The position numbers and the translations under genes are program-made. From Streptomyces cyaneus (GTDB taxonomy: Bacteria > Actinomycetota > Actinomycetes > Streptomycetales > Streptomycetaceae), in NCBI RefSeq assembly GCF_004028635.1, contig NZ_RQJW01000006.1:372001-436000 (forward strand): 64,000 nt of DNA, written 5' to 3'. The notes under the pieces were generated by a model. It searched no databases. It was not told the DNA's origin and saw only the letters and a list, made by a program, of their open reading frames with translations. Positions 32,540 to 41,940 of this stretch are shown here, piece by piece; positions within the stretch are counted from its first letter, which is position 1, and every line of letters starts with the position of its first letter.

Positions 32540-33186
32540 GGCCGACCTCCTTGCGGCACGCAGGAGGACGGCTCCGGCCCCCGTGTGCCCTCGTGGGAAG
32601 CCGCGGCGGAGGTGGTCGGCGGGGCATGAGGAGGGCGCATGGGGTGAGCGAGGCGCGTGGCGTGAGCCAGTCCTGTCGGCCGTGGTGCGCCGATGACCTG
32701 CCGGGGCTCCCTGCCGGTGTGGCGACGAGGCTCCCCGCTGTCGTGCCTTACCTGCCCTACGTGCCCTTCGTGCGACCGTCGATGCGCCGCACCGCCACGG
32801 CGCGCGGCCTGCGGCGCGGTGGTGCGGCGACCTCGTTGCGGCTCCCGTTGCGCGTGGTCCCGCTGCGACGCGGGTACCGCAAGCTGCTGCGGCCCGTGTG
32901 CCGCAAAGATGTGGAACGGTGCGCGGCGAACGTGTCCCACCGTGTGATTTCCCCCTCGGTCTGCACCGCGAAACTGCCGGTTGCGGGATGCTGGAGATAA
33001 CGTTCGTTCACTTCTTCGGGCGGCGTGGCCCGGGGCGTCCGTGCCGTAGTGGCGCGTCCGGTGCGGTGAGCAGCGGAAAAGTGCAATACGCGCACCATGT
33101 ATGACATGTGCCAGCTGTGCGGCATAACTCATATATGGGCGGTACTTGTCGGTACGGATGGATGTAGTCGCTTCATGGAGGCAGTG
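32540..33186. other. intergenic region between lipase and icmB
   Basis: About 650 bp without a supported gene. Small ORFs exist on both strands, including a basic 122-aa leftward frame (32,757-33,125), but none has a convincing start site or domain. The last ~80 bp before icmB are AT-richer (CATAACTCATATATGGGCGG) and probably hold its promoter. No cobalamin riboswitch signature (no clear B12 box) was seen. Confidence 0.5.
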
Positions 33187-33603
33187 ATGGGTGTGGCAGC
33201 CGGTCCGATCCGCGTGGTGGTGGCCAAGCCGGGACTCGACGGCCACGATCGCGGGGCCAAGGTCATCGCGCGGGCGCTGCGCGACGCCGGTATGGAGGTC
33301 ATCTACACCGGGCTTCACCAGACACCCGAGCAGATCGTCGACACCGCGATCCAGGAGGACGCCGACGCGATCGGCCTGTCCATCCTCTCCGGCGCCCACA
33401 ACACCCTCTTCGCCGCCGTGATCGAACTCCTCAAGGAGCGCGACGCGGAGGACATCCTGGTCTTCGGCGGCGGGATCATCCCCGAGGCGGACATCCCCCC
33501 GCTGAAGGAGAAGGGCGTCGCGGAGATCTTCACGCCCGGGGCGACGACGCAGTCGATCGTGGACTGGGTGCGGGCGAACGTACATCAGCCGGCGGGGGCA
33601 TAG
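33187..33603 (+). CDS. icmB: cobalamin-binding small subunit of isobutyryl-CoA mutase-type enzyme
   Basis: 138 aa from the ATG at 33187, with GGAGG five bases upstream. The B12-binding signature is complete: VAKPGLDGHDRGAKVIARAL (DxHxxG, His being the lower cobalt ligand), SILSGAHNTLF and VFGGGIIP. Stand-alone small subunits of this size pair with a separate large catalytic subunit. In Streptomyces this locus is icmB, whose partner icmA lies elsewhere. The enzyme interconverts isobutyryl-CoA and n-butyryl-CoA, linking valine catabolism to polyketide precursors. A methylmalonyl-CoA or ethylmalonyl-type mutase partner cannot be excluded from the subunit alone. Confidence 0.92.
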   Translation: MGVAAGPIRVVVAKPGLDGHDRGAKVIARALRDAGMEVIYTGLHQTPEQIVDTAIQEDADAIGLSILSGAHNTLFAAVIELLKERDAEDILVFGGGIIPEADIPPLKEKGVAEIFTPGATTQSIVDWVRANVHQPAGA

Positions 33604-33695
33604 CCGCTGCGCTCGACCGGGGCCGCGTGCGGGGAGCAGGCCGTGGGCAGGAGCCTGGGGTGCGGGCCGGAGTCCGACCGGAGGCCTCAGGGTGT

Positions 33696-35411
33696 CTACG
33701 TCTCCAGCTCCTCGGTCATCGCCGCCCGCAGCCGCAACGTCGTGACCAGTCGCTGGAACGCCTCCGCCCAGTACCCCCCGGCCCCAGGCGAGGCGTCCTC
33801 CGACTCGTCCGGCACCGCCTGCAGGCCGTCCAGGCGGCTCGCCTCGGCCGGGTCCAGGCAGCGCTCGGCCAGCCCCATCACTCCACTGAAACTCCATGGA
33901 TAACTCCCCGCGTCCCGCGCGATGTTGAGCGCGTCGACCACCGCCCGCCCGAGCGGCGCCGCCCACGGCACCGCACACACCCCGAGCAGCTGAAACGCCT
34001 CGGACAGACCGTGCGCCGCGATGAACCCGGCGACCCACTCGGCCCGCTCCGCGGAGCCCAGCGTGCCGAGAAGCTTCGCTCGCTCGGCCAAGGACACCGC
34101 CCCTGGACCGCCCGCTTCGGGAGCCGAGGGTGAGCCGAGCAGCGCCCTCGCCCACTCGCCGTCCCGTTGCCGTACCGCCGCCCGGCACCACGCCGCGTGC
34201 AACTCGCCCTGCCAGTCGTCCGCCACCGGCAGTGCCACGATCTCCCGAGGACTACGCCCTCCGAGCCGCCCCGGCCACGTGCTGAGTGGCGCCGCCTCCA
34301 CCAACTGGCCGAACCACCACGACCGTTCACCCCGCCCGGCCGGGGCCTTGGCCACGACACCGTCGCGCTCCATGCCCGTGTCGCACTCGTGCGGCGCCTC
34401 GACACTGATCGCCGGCGTCTGCTGCGTGTGGTCCAGCGCCACGCACGACCCGGCGCGCACCGCCATCCGCGCGGCGAGCGCCGAACCCGGCAGTGCGGAG
34501 AGCAACTCCGCCGCCGTCGCTCGGACGTTGCGGCTCCGGTCGGCCAGCGCCTGCTCCAGGAACGGCTCGTCCTGCGGGCCCAGCCCCGTCCGCAACGAGT
34601 CGAGGAACATCAGCCTGTCCTCGGCCCGCTCCGTCGCCCATGTCGCGGTCAGCAGCTCGCGCGCGGCGGCGGGCTCACGCACGCGTATCGCGGAGAGCAG
34701 GCCGACACGCTCGGCGAACAGCCCCTCCTGCCACAGCTGTTGGACCCTGGCCGAGTCCTCGAGCTGCGGCAGCGCCGCGCCCCCGCCGGGCGCCGCGCGC
34801 AGGGCGAACCGCCAGTCCGGGTTCAGCCGGGCGAGCCACACCGCGCGCGGGCCCGCGAACGTCAGCGCCGCCGGCCGCAGATCCGTACGCCCCCGCGCCG
34901 CGTCCAGCAGTGCGGGCAGCGACTGAGGGGGCGGCGCGAAACCACGGTCGTTCGCCGTCGCGAGCCACTGGGGCAGCAGCTCCATGAGGTCCGGTGCCGT
35001 GCCTCTGCGGCCGCCGCCCGCCGCGCCGGGACGGTCGGCCAGCAGCATCGCCAACCTCCGAGCGGCCGCCGGGGGCAGCGCCGGTCGCGGGTCCTCGGGG
35101 GCCGGCTGCGGACGCTGCGCCGCTCGCGCCGGCCGCAGCCCCGCCCGCCGCCGTACGGTCTCCACGGCCGCCACGTCCAGCAGCGCCTTCGGCGCCTCCT
35201 GCCCCGGCGCGCAGCCCGGGGGTCTACGCCGGTCCGTGCCGAGCAGCGCCGCCGTGACGAGCTCCTCCCAGGCGCCGGACGGGGACGAGTCCACGGCTCC
35301 CGGGGCGGGCGAGTCGACGGTTCCTGGCGCGGGCGAGTCGACGGTTCCCGGCGCGGGCGAATTCACGGCGCCCGGCGCGGGGGAACCCACGGGAACGGAG
35401 GGCCTGTTCAT
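33696..35411 (-). CDS. DUF5691 family protein of the MoxR-VWA cluster
   Basis: 571 aa from the ATG at 35411, with GGAAGGA upstream. The N-terminus carries an 8-residue repeat (SPAPGTVD) in about four copies (DNA ~35,290-35,390). The conserved part starts WEELVTAALLGTDRR, the signature I associate with DUF5691. It continues with helical repeats resembling HEAT repeats (LEQALADRSRNVRATAAELL). No catalytic motif is evident; HEAT-like folds usually scaffold protein complexes. It is downstream of the SWIM gene in the same direction, and divergent MoxR, DUF5682 and VWA genes follow. These five families travel together in actinobacteria, suggesting one machine. Confidence 0.85.
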   Translation of the reverse strand: MNRPSVPVGSPAPGAVNSPAPGTVDSPAPGTVDSPAPGAVDSSPSGAWEELVTAALLGTDRRRPPGCAPGQEAPKALLDVAAVETVRRRAGLRPARAAQRPQPAPEDPRPALPPAAARRLAMLLADRPGAAGGGRRGTAPDLMELLPQWLATANDRGFAPPPQSLPALLDAARGRTDLRPAALTFAGPRAVWLARLNPDWRFALRAAPGGGAALPQLEDSARVQQLWQEGLFAERVGLLSAIRVREPAAARELLTATWATERAEDRLMFLDSLRTGLGPQDEPFLEQALADRSRNVRATAAELLSALPGSALAARMAVRAGSCVALDHTQQTPAISVEAPHECDTGMERDGVVAKAPAGRGERSWWFGQLVEAAPLSTWPGRLGGRSPREIVALPVADDWQGELHAAWCRAAVRQRDGEWARALLGSPSAPEAGGPGAVSLAERAKLLGTLGSAERAEWVAGFIAAHGLSEAFQLLGVCAVPWAAPLGRAVVDALNIARDAGSYPWSFSGVMGLAERCLDPAEASRLDGLQAVPDESEDASPGAGGYWAEAFQRLVTTLRLRAAMTEELET

Positions 35412-35559
35412 GAGGTTCCTTCCTCTCTTCCTTAGTGAGGGGTGCCGCGGAGGGGGTTGAGGCCCACGCCCGTCGCGTGGCCGGTGAGATGGATGGGACG
35501 TCCGGCCGGGGCGGCGGGTATCGCACAATCCGTCGCAGGGGCGGCACGAGACGCGCCGC

Positions 35560-36915
35560 TCAGCACAGCTGCACCGCCTCTCCCGTCCCCTCCGGCCAGG
35601 CCGTCAACGGGGTGAAGCCACGGTGGCCGCACTCGCCGAACACCTTGACCGGTGCGCCGCCCGCCAGCGCGACCAGGCGCCACAGACCGGGGCGGGCGCG
35701 GGCGGCCGGGGTGAGTGGCAGTGCCGTGTCCGCGTCGGCGTCCGCCAGCTGCCACGAGTCGCCGTCCGGGGCCGGTACGACCCGGTCCAGGGTCACCGGG
35801 ACGGAGTCCAGCCACGGGTCGTCGCGGAGCGCCTCGCTGTAACGGGCGGTCGCCTCGGTCGTCGTCACTCCCGGCGGCCGTATCGCTGCGGGCGCGGGCG
35901 GTGCGAACTGCTCGCCCAGAGCCGCCCGCAGCTGCCCGGCGCCCGGGTACGCCGACACCTCCGCCTCCAGGACCAGTCCCACCGGCAGCGCCAGCTCCGG
36001 GGCGCGGCCGGCGGCGCCGTAGGAGAGGAGCAGCGCGGTGCGGCCCGAGTCGGCGCCGTAGAGCCATATCCGGCGCGTCGTCAGTTTTGTGTCCGCCGTG
36101 TCGTACTGGGCGAGGACCAGCCAGCGGTCCCGCACCGGCGGGCCGTCCGCCGAGGCGGGCAGGCCGATGCGGGAGCGAACCGTGTCCGCCAGGCCGTCGG
36201 GCAGCCGCTCGCGGCGCAGCCAGCCCTGGTCGAGGAGGTGCACAAGGGCGCACTCCTCCAGCAGGCGCACGGGCCAGCCGGGACCGGACGCCGGGATCGC
36301 CCCGAGGTCCCTCACCCGTGCGGCCAGTCCAGGGGCCTGGGCGTCGACCATGCGGGCCGCCGTCTCCTCCCACGGTCCGTACCCCGCCTGTTCCGCGCCG
36401 GCCAAGCCGCCGCGCAGCAGGTCCGCCAGGCGCTGCTCCAACTCCGTCGCGCCCGCGGTGACCCGCAGGGCCCGGCGCTCCGCCCTGCGCCGAGCCGCTT
36501 CCGGGTCACCGGACGCGGACGAGGATCCGGACGCGCCCGCCGCTCGCTTGTCCTGCGCGCGCTGCCTTCTCCCCTTTATCCACTGCTCCGCCCAGTCCGG
36601 CGGCTGCCCCGGCGACACCGCACCTTCCCCGCCCGCCCAGAGCAGCAGCAGCCCGAGCGCGTGCTTGCACGGGAACTTCCGGCTCGGGCAACTGCACTTG
36701 TACGCGGGCCCGGCCGCGTCCGCGATGTCGATGACCGTCTGATACGGCTTGCTGCCACTGCCCTTGCACAGCCCCCACACCGTCCCCTCGTCGGAACTCC
36801 CCGCCTCGGACCACGGCCCCGCCGCGCCGAGTTTGCTTCCCGCTTTGCGTGATGCGGCGTCAGGCGCCAGTGCCAGCACCTGGTCCGCGGTCCAGCGCAC
36901 CCCCTGCTGAGTCAT
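35560..36915 (-). CDS. SWIM zinc-finger protein of the MoxR-VWA cluster
   Basis: 451 aa from the ATG at 36915 (an upstream start at 36945 would add 10 residues). The SWIM motif C-x-C-x6-C-x-H is clear in YKCSCPSRKFPCKHALGLLLLW (~70-85), preceded by the usual beta strands (GLCKGSGSKPYQTVIDI). The remaining ~330 residues are conserved in this cluster type but have no named domain I can see. SWIM fingers bind DNA or protein. The gene is divergent from the MoxR ATPase, with about 165 bp between starts, so they may share regulation. Confidence 0.88.
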   Translation of the reverse strand: MTQQGVRWTADQVLALAPDAASRKAGSKLGAAGPWSEAGSSDEGTVWGLCKGSGSKPYQTVIDIADAAGPAYKCSCPSRKFPCKHALGLLLLWAGGEGAVSPGQPPDWAEQWIKGRRQRAQDKRAAGASGSSSASGDPEAARRRAERRALRVTAGATELEQRLADLLRGGLAGAEQAGYGPWEETAARMVDAQAPGLAARVRDLGAIPASGPGWPVRLLEECALVHLLDQGWLRRERLPDGLADTVRSRIGLPASADGPPVRDRWLVLAQYDTADTKLTTRRIWLYGADSGRTALLLSYGAAGRAPELALPVGLVLEAEVSAYPGAGQLRAALGEQFAPPAPAAIRPPGVTTTEATARYSEALRDDPWLDSVPVTLDRVVPAPDGDSWQLADADADTALPLTPAARARPGLWRLVALAGGAPVKVFGECGHRGFTPLTAWPEGTGEAVQLC

Positions 36916-37081
36916 GCCATCGAAGGTAGATCCCACCACTGACAATCGGCCGGGGCCGAGGTCTTGCGGGCGGCCTCACGGGCGCGTTTGCGCAGGTCGG
37001 AACGCATTGTCAGTGGCGTGGTGCACGGTGGATGCCAGATCCGAAACGGCTGAACCGGCCGAGCTGGAGGGGGACTTTGCC

Positions 37082-38212
37082 ATGCCTGTGTCCGTAGCAC
37101 CGACGTCCGTCGAAGCGGGGGAGACGGAACCGGCCGAGGCGTTGCGGCCGCACGCCGAGAACGCGTTCGCCCATGAACTCGCCGCACTGGCCGCGCAGGA
37201 CGACCGTCCGCGCCCGGCCCGCTGGAAGCTGTCGCCGTGGGCGGTGGCCACGTATCTGCTCGGCGGCACGCTGCCGGACGGCACGGTGATCACGCCGAAG
37301 TACGTGGGCCCGCGCCGCCTGGTCGAGGTCGCCGTCACCACGCTCGCCACCGATCGCGCCCTGCTCCTGCTCGGCGTGCCCGGCACCGCCAAGACCTGGG
37401 TCTCCGAGCACCTGGCCGCGGCGGTCAGCGGCGACTCGACGCTGCTCGTGCAGGGCACGGCGGGCACGCCCGAGGAAGCCATCCGCTACGGCTGGAACTA
37501 CGCGCAGCTGCTCGCGCACGGGCCGAGCCGTGACGCCCTCGTGCCGAGCCCCGTCATGCGGGCCATGGCGGAGGGGATGACCGCACGGGTCGAGGAGCTG
37601 ACCCGTATTCCTGCCGACGTGCAGGACACGCTGATCACGATCCTGTCGGAGAAGACGCTGCCGATACCGGAGTTGGGGCAGGAGGTGCAGGCGGTCCGCG
37701 GCTTCAACCTCATCGCCACGGCCAACGACCGCGACCGAGGCGTCAACGACCTCTCCAGCGCTCTGCGCCGCCGCTTCAACACGGTCGTGCTGCCGTTGCC
37801 GGAGAGCGTCGAGGCCGAGGTGGCCATTGTCTCCCGCCGCGTCGACCAGATCGGCCGCTCCCTCGACCTGCCGGCCGCGCCCGACGGCATCGACGAGATC
37901 CGCCGCGTCGTAACAGTCTTCCGCGAGCTGCGCGACGGGGTGACGTCCGACGGCCGCACCAAGCTGAAGTCGCCGAGCGGCACGCTGTCGACGGCCGAGG
38001 CGATCTCCGTCGTCACCAACGGCCTCGCGCTGGCCGCCCACTTCGGCGACGGCGTCCTGCGATCCGGCGACGTGGCCGCGGGCATCCTCGGCGCCGTCGT
38101 CCGCGATCCGGCGGCCGACCGGACCATCTGGCAGGAGTACCTGGAGGCGGTCGTGCGTGAGCGGGACGGCTGGACGGACTTCTACCGGGCGTGCCGGGAG
38201 GTGAGCGCGTGA
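37082..38212 (+). CDS. MoxR-type AAA+ ATPase
   Basis: 376 aa from the ATG at 37082, with GGAGGGGG nine bases upstream; the longer ORF is not favoured. Walker A is LLGVPGTAKTWVSEHL (98-105). The Walker B-like strand reads ARVEELTRIPADVQDTLITI, with EE instead of the usual DE, followed by sensor 1 in NLIATANDRDRGVNDLSSAL and the arginine finger region RRRFNTVVLPLP. MoxR ATPases act with VWA proteins as chaperone-like assembly or remodelling factors. The matching VWA gene is at 41,937, and the intervening DUF5682 gene belongs to the same set. Confidence 0.9.
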   Translation: MPVSVAPTSVEAGETEPAEALRPHAENAFAHELAALAAQDDRPRPARWKLSPWAVATYLLGGTLPDGTVITPKYVGPRRLVEVAVTTLATDRALLLLGVPGTAKTWVSEHLAAAVSGDSTLLVQGTAGTPEEAIRYGWNYAQLLAHGPSRDALVPSPVMRAMAEGMTARVEELTRIPADVQDTLITILSEKTLPIPELGQEVQAVRGFNLIATANDRDRGVNDLSSALRRRFNTVVLPLPESVEAEVAIVSRRVDQIGRSLDLPAAPDGIDEIRRVVTVFRELRDGVTSDGRTKLKSPSGTLSTAEAISVVTNGLALAAHFGDGVLRSGDVAAGILGAVVRDPAADRTIWQEYLEAVVRERDGWTDFYRACREVSA

Positions 38213-38632
38213 ACGACGACCTTGGGTGGGGGCGTCCGAGTGGCGGATCTAAGGCGGGCGGTGGGTCGACGGCGGGCGGATCCGCGGCCGGGGTGGCGCG
38301 GTGAGGCGGGGTGGACGAGGCGGGCTGGACGAGGCCGGGTGGGTGGGCCGTGAGGGGGGTGTGCGCGGTGGTGTGGCGGGGGGCTCGGGGGGTTGTGATG
38401 CGGGTTCCTCGGGGCCGGCATGCGGGGCGGCTCGGAGGCTATGGCGCGGGGTGACTTGGAGGCCGTGGTGCGGGGCAGTTCGCCCGTCGTGACGCGGGGC
38501 GCGGCCGGGGTGGTGGCCGAGGGTGCGCGCGGTGGTCGCGTGGGCGAGTCGGTGATCGGCGGGGCGGTGATCGGCGGGGCGGTGAGGGCGGTTCTGTGAC
38601 CGTGGGGGAACTGCTAGGTCGGGAGGCGTGCG
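38213..38632. other. GC-rich low-complexity spacer
   Basis: About 420 bp of G-rich, purine-skewed DNA with short imperfect repeats (e.g. GGTGATCGGCGGGGC twice near 38,551-38,582). A 31-codon GTG frame overlaps the MoxR stop (GTGA), but its Gly/Ser composition is uninformative. No confident gene. Confidence 0.5.
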
Positions 38633-41600
38633 GTGAGGACACATGGTGGCAGCGGAGGCGAGGGGGACGGTGTGACAGGCGTTGACGGGGAGGGGAGCGA
38701 GGGTATGGAGGCGAGTGCCTACTGGGCGGGGGACGTGTCGGCGGGGTGCTCGGGCACTTCGGTTGCACCCGCCCCGGTATCGAAGCCGCCGGGACCGCTG
38801 CTGCTCGGCGTGCGGCACCACGGGCCCGGGTCGGCGCGGGCCGTGCGTGCGGCGCTGGATGCGGCCAGGCCGCGGGCCGTGCTGATCGAGGGACCGCCGG
38901 AGGCGGATGCCCTGATCCTGCTCGCCGCCGACGAGGACATGCGCCCGCCGGTCGCCCTCCTCGCCCACGCCGTGGACGAGCCCGGCCGCTCGGCCTTCTG
39001 GCCGATGGCCGAGTTCTCCCCGGAGTGGGTCGCGATCCGCTGGGCCCTGGAGCACCAGGTCCCGGCCCGCTTCATCGACCTGCCGGCCACGCACACGCTG
39101 GCGTGGGGCAGGCAGGATGAGGCCGCGCTCGATACGGGGGGCGGGGTGGGGCGGGAGGCGGAGCCGGGGGGCGACGCTGAGCAGGGGACTGAGGGTGGCG
39201 CCCAGTCGGGGCACGGGGGTGGCGTTCAGCCGGGCACCGAGGGTGGCGTTCAGCCGGAAACCGAGGGTGTCGGCCAGGAGGGCGGGGCAGCTGACGCCGG
39301 TGGGGCAGGGGGCCGTGTGTCGGTACCCGACTCGGCTGACGACGGCACCCTGGACACTGGCTCGGCGGGTGGCGGCCAGCCGGAAGTCGGCCTGTCGGGC
39401 GGCCTTACGCCAGAAGGCGGTCCGGGGGGCGGTTCTGCGGCGGAGGGCGGCTCAGGGAGTGACCGTGCGTCTGACGTCGGTGGGGCGGACGGGAGTGGCT
39501 CCCGTGCCGATGTCCGGGTCGATCCCCTTGCCGTGCTCGCCGATGCCGCTGGTTATGACGATCCCGAGCGGTGGTGGGAGGACGTCTTCGAGCACCGGGG
39601 AGTGGGGGACGGTAACGCGTTCGCGCCGTTTCTCGGGCTTGAGGAGGCCATGGGGGCGTTGCGGGAGGCGTACGGGAGCGGGGGGCATGAGCGGGATCTC
39701 GTGCGGGAGGCGTATATGCGGCTCCAAGTGCGGGCTGCTCAGCGGGAGTTCGGGGATGAGGTGGCCGTGGTGTGCGGGGCGTGGCATGTGCCCGCGCTGC
39801 GGCGGAAGAGCACCGTGGCCGCCGACAAGGCGCTGCTGAAGGGGTTGCCCAAGGTCAAGGCCGACATGACGTGGGTGCCGTGGACGTATCGCCGGTTGGC
39901 TCGGGTCAGCGGGTACGGGGCGGGGATCGACTCGCCGGGGTGGTACGGGCATCTCTTCGGCGCGCCGGACCGACCGGTCGAGCGGTGGATGACCAAGGTG
40001 GCCGGGCTGCTGCGGGACGAGGACCGGATCGTGTCCTCGGCGCATGTCATCGAGGCGGTGCGGCTGGCGGAGACGCTCGCGGCGATGCGGGGGCGCCCGT
40101 TGCCGGGGTTGAGCGAGACGACCGACGCGGTGCGGGCGGTGATGTGCGAGGGCTCGGACCTGCCGTTGGCGCTGGTGCACGACCGGCTCGTCGTGGGGGA
40201 CGTGCTGGGGGAGGTGCCGCGGTCGGCGCCGGCGGTGCCGTTGCAGCGGGACCTGGACCGGATCCAGCGTCGGCTGCGGCTCAAACCGGAGGCGCTGGAG
40301 CGGGAGTTGGAGCTCGACCTGCGCAAGGAGAACGACGCCGAGCGCAGCAGGCTGCTGCACCGGCTGCGACTGCTCGGCGTGGAGTGGGGAGAGCCGGTCG
40401 CGTCGCGGGGCAGCACGGGGACGTTCCGGGAGACGTGGCGGCTGCGGTGGGAGCCCGAGCTGTCCGTGCGGGTCGCGGAGGCCGGGGTGTGGGGGACCAC
40501 CGTGTTCTCCGCGGCGACCGCCAAGGCGGAGGCGGACGCCGTCGCCGCGCAGGGCCTGGCCGACGTCACCGCGCTGGCCGAGCGCTGCCTGCTGGCCGAA
40601 CTGCCGGACGCGCTGCCCGCGGTGATGCGGATCCTCGCCGACCGGGCCGCCCTCGACGCGGACGTCGGCCATCTCGCCCAGGCCCTGCCCGCACTGGTCC
40701 GTTCCCTGCGGTACGGCGATGTGCGCGGCACGGACACCGAAGCGCTCACGGAGGTCGCCGCGGGGCTCGCCGAGCGCATCTTCGTCGGCCTCCCCCCGGC
40801 CTGCGCCGCTCTGGACGCGGACGCGGCGGAGGAAATGCGGCGCCATGTGGACGCGGTGCACGGGGCGGTGGGGTTGCTGGGCGACGCGGTGTCCTCGGGA
40901 CGGGGTGCAGGGCGCGAGGCACCCGCGTTGGGCCGGAGCACGGGGGGTGAGGTTCCCGCATCGGACGGGGGTACCGAGAGCGAGGCCGCCGTTGCGGGAC
41001 ACGGTGCCCGAGACGAGGGCGGCGCCCCGTCAGGCCGCGGCGCCCAAGGTGATAGCAGCGTCCCCTCAGGCCGCGGCACCCAAGGAGAGAAAGGAGAGAG
41101 CGGTACCCCCTCAGGACGCGGCACCACAGGCCACGGCGACACCCCGAGCACCGCGCTCGCCCTCGCCCTCGACCACGGCCACGGCGACCTGCGTAAGCGG
41201 TGGCACAGGGTGCTTCGGGTGCTGGCCGTGCGGGACACCGTGCCGGGTGTCATCCGGGGGCGTGCCGTCCGACTGCTGCTGGATGACGGGGAGTTGGCGC
41301 AGGACGAGGCGGCGCGGTTGATGGGGCTCGCGCTGTCGCCGGGGACGCCGCCGGGGGACGCGGCCGCCTGGATCGAGGGGTTCGTCGGTGGCGGTTCCGG
41401 GGGCGGGATGCTGCTCGTCCATGACGAGCGGCTGCTCGGGTTGGTCGATGCGTGGTTGACGGGAGTGCCGGCGGAGGCGTTCACGGACGTGCTGCCGCTG
41501 CTGAGGCGGACGTTCTCGGCGTATGAGCCGGGAGTGCGTCGGACCCTGGGTGAGCTGGTGCGGCGTGGGCCAGGGGTGCGGGGGAGCACGGGGGCCGGAG

Positions 41601-41752
41601 GCTCCGGCATACCCGGCTTCGCCGCCGAGCTCGACCTGGAGCGGGCGGATGCGGTGCTGCCGGTGGTGCGGTTGCTGCTGGGGCTGGACCACTTGGAAGA
41701 GAACCTCGAGAACGAGCTTGGTGAGAACGACCTTGTGGGGGCGACGGGATGA
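38633..41752 (+). CDS. DUF5682 family protein of the MoxR-VWA cluster
   Basis: 1039 aa from the GTG at 38633, with GGGAGG seven bases upstream. The conserved start LLGVRHHGPGSARAVRAALD and VLIEGPPEADALI (~56-90), then the segment with AQREFGDEVAVVCGAWHVPAL, resemble the TraB/ChaN-like fold assigned to DUF5682. Two large Gly/Ser/Glu-rich insertions interrupt it: ~163-295 (repeats of 'GGVQPGTEG' type) and ~755-840 (repeats of PSGRG). Such insertions are unusual in length and look like slippage expansions. The stop overlaps the next small ORF by ATGA. The molecular function is not known. Confidence 0.85.
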   Translation: MRTHGGSGGEGDGVTGVDGEGSEGMEASAYWAGDVSAGCSGTSVAPAPVSKPPGPLLLGVRHHGPGSARAVRAALDAARPRAVLIEGPPEADALILLAADEDMRPPVALLAHAVDEPGRSAFWPMAEFSPEWVAIRWALEHQVPARFIDLPATHTLAWGRQDEAALDTGGGVGREAEPGGDAEQGTEGGAQSGHGGGVQPGTEGGVQPETEGVGQEGGAADAGGAGGRVSVPDSADDGTLDTGSAGGGQPEVGLSGGLTPEGGPGGGSAAEGGSGSDRASDVGGADGSGSRADVRVDPLAVLADAAGYDDPERWWEDVFEHRGVGDGNAFAPFLGLEEAMGALREAYGSGGHERDLVREAYMRLQVRAAQREFGDEVAVVCGAWHVPALRRKSTVAADKALLKGLPKVKADMTWVPWTYRRLARVSGYGAGIDSPGWYGHLFGAPDRPVERWMTKVAGLLRDEDRIVSSAHVIEAVRLAETLAAMRGRPLPGLSETTDAVRAVMCEGSDLPLALVHDRLVVGDVLGEVPRSAPAVPLQRDLDRIQRRLRLKPEALERELELDLRKENDAERSRLLHRLRLLGVEWGEPVASRGSTGTFRETWRLRWEPELSVRVAEAGVWGTTVFSAATAKAEADAVAAQGLADVTALAERCLLAELPDALPAVMRILADRAALDADVGHLAQALPALVRSLRYGDVRGTDTEALTEVAAGLAERIFVGLPPACAALDADAAEEMRRHVDAVHGAVGLLGDAVSSGRGAGREAPALGRSTGGEVPASDGGTESEAAVAGHGARDEGGAPSGRGAQGDSSVPSGRGTQGEKGESGTPSGRGTTGHGDTPSTALALALDHGHGDLRKRWHRVLRVLAVRDTVPGVIRGRAVRLLLDDGELAQDEAARLMGLALSPGTPPGDAAAWIEGFVGGGSGGGMLLVHDERLLGLVDAWLTGVPAEAFTDVLPLLRRTFSAYEPGVRRTLGELVRRGPGVRGSTGAGGSGIPGFAAELDLERADAVLPVVRLLLGLDHLEENLENELGENDLVGATG

Positions 41753-41940
41753 CGACTGATGGTGTGACGGAGCTGAGGGAGCGGGCCGGAGCGGTGGGTA
41801 CCGGCAGGCAAGCGCATGGGTTCCCGGTGCCAGGCGGGCCCACGACTACGGCTGTGCTGCTGACCCCGGTGATCCCCCTGATCCCGGTAATCCCGGTGAT
41901 CCCGCTGTGGGATCGGCCTCGCAAGGGAGCATGCCGATGA
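41749..41940 (+). CDS. possible small protein coupled between DUF5682 and VWA genes
   Basis: 63-aa frame whose ATG overlaps the DUF5682 stop (ATGA) and whose TGA overlaps the favoured VWA start (ATGA). The C-terminal half has a repetitive hydrophobic stretch (LLTPVIPLIPVIPVIPLW) encoded by GATCCCGGTAATCCCGGT-like repeats, followed by a basic tail. It may be a genuine coupled micro-protein or only a translational bridge keeping ribosomes moving to the VWA start. No family recognised. Confidence 0.35.
   Translation: MTTDGVTELRERAGAVGTGRQAHGFPVPGGPTTTAVLLTPVIPLIPVIPVIPLWDRPRKGACR

Noticed and set aside
32757..33125. 122-aa leftward ORF between lipase and icmB
   Set aside because: Highly basic, no clear ribosome-binding site or domain; cannot be separated from a chance frame in GC-rich DNA.
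33097..33186. Upstream start for icmB
   Set aside because: The extra 30 residues are not typical of the family and ATG 33187 has GGAGG at ideal spacing.
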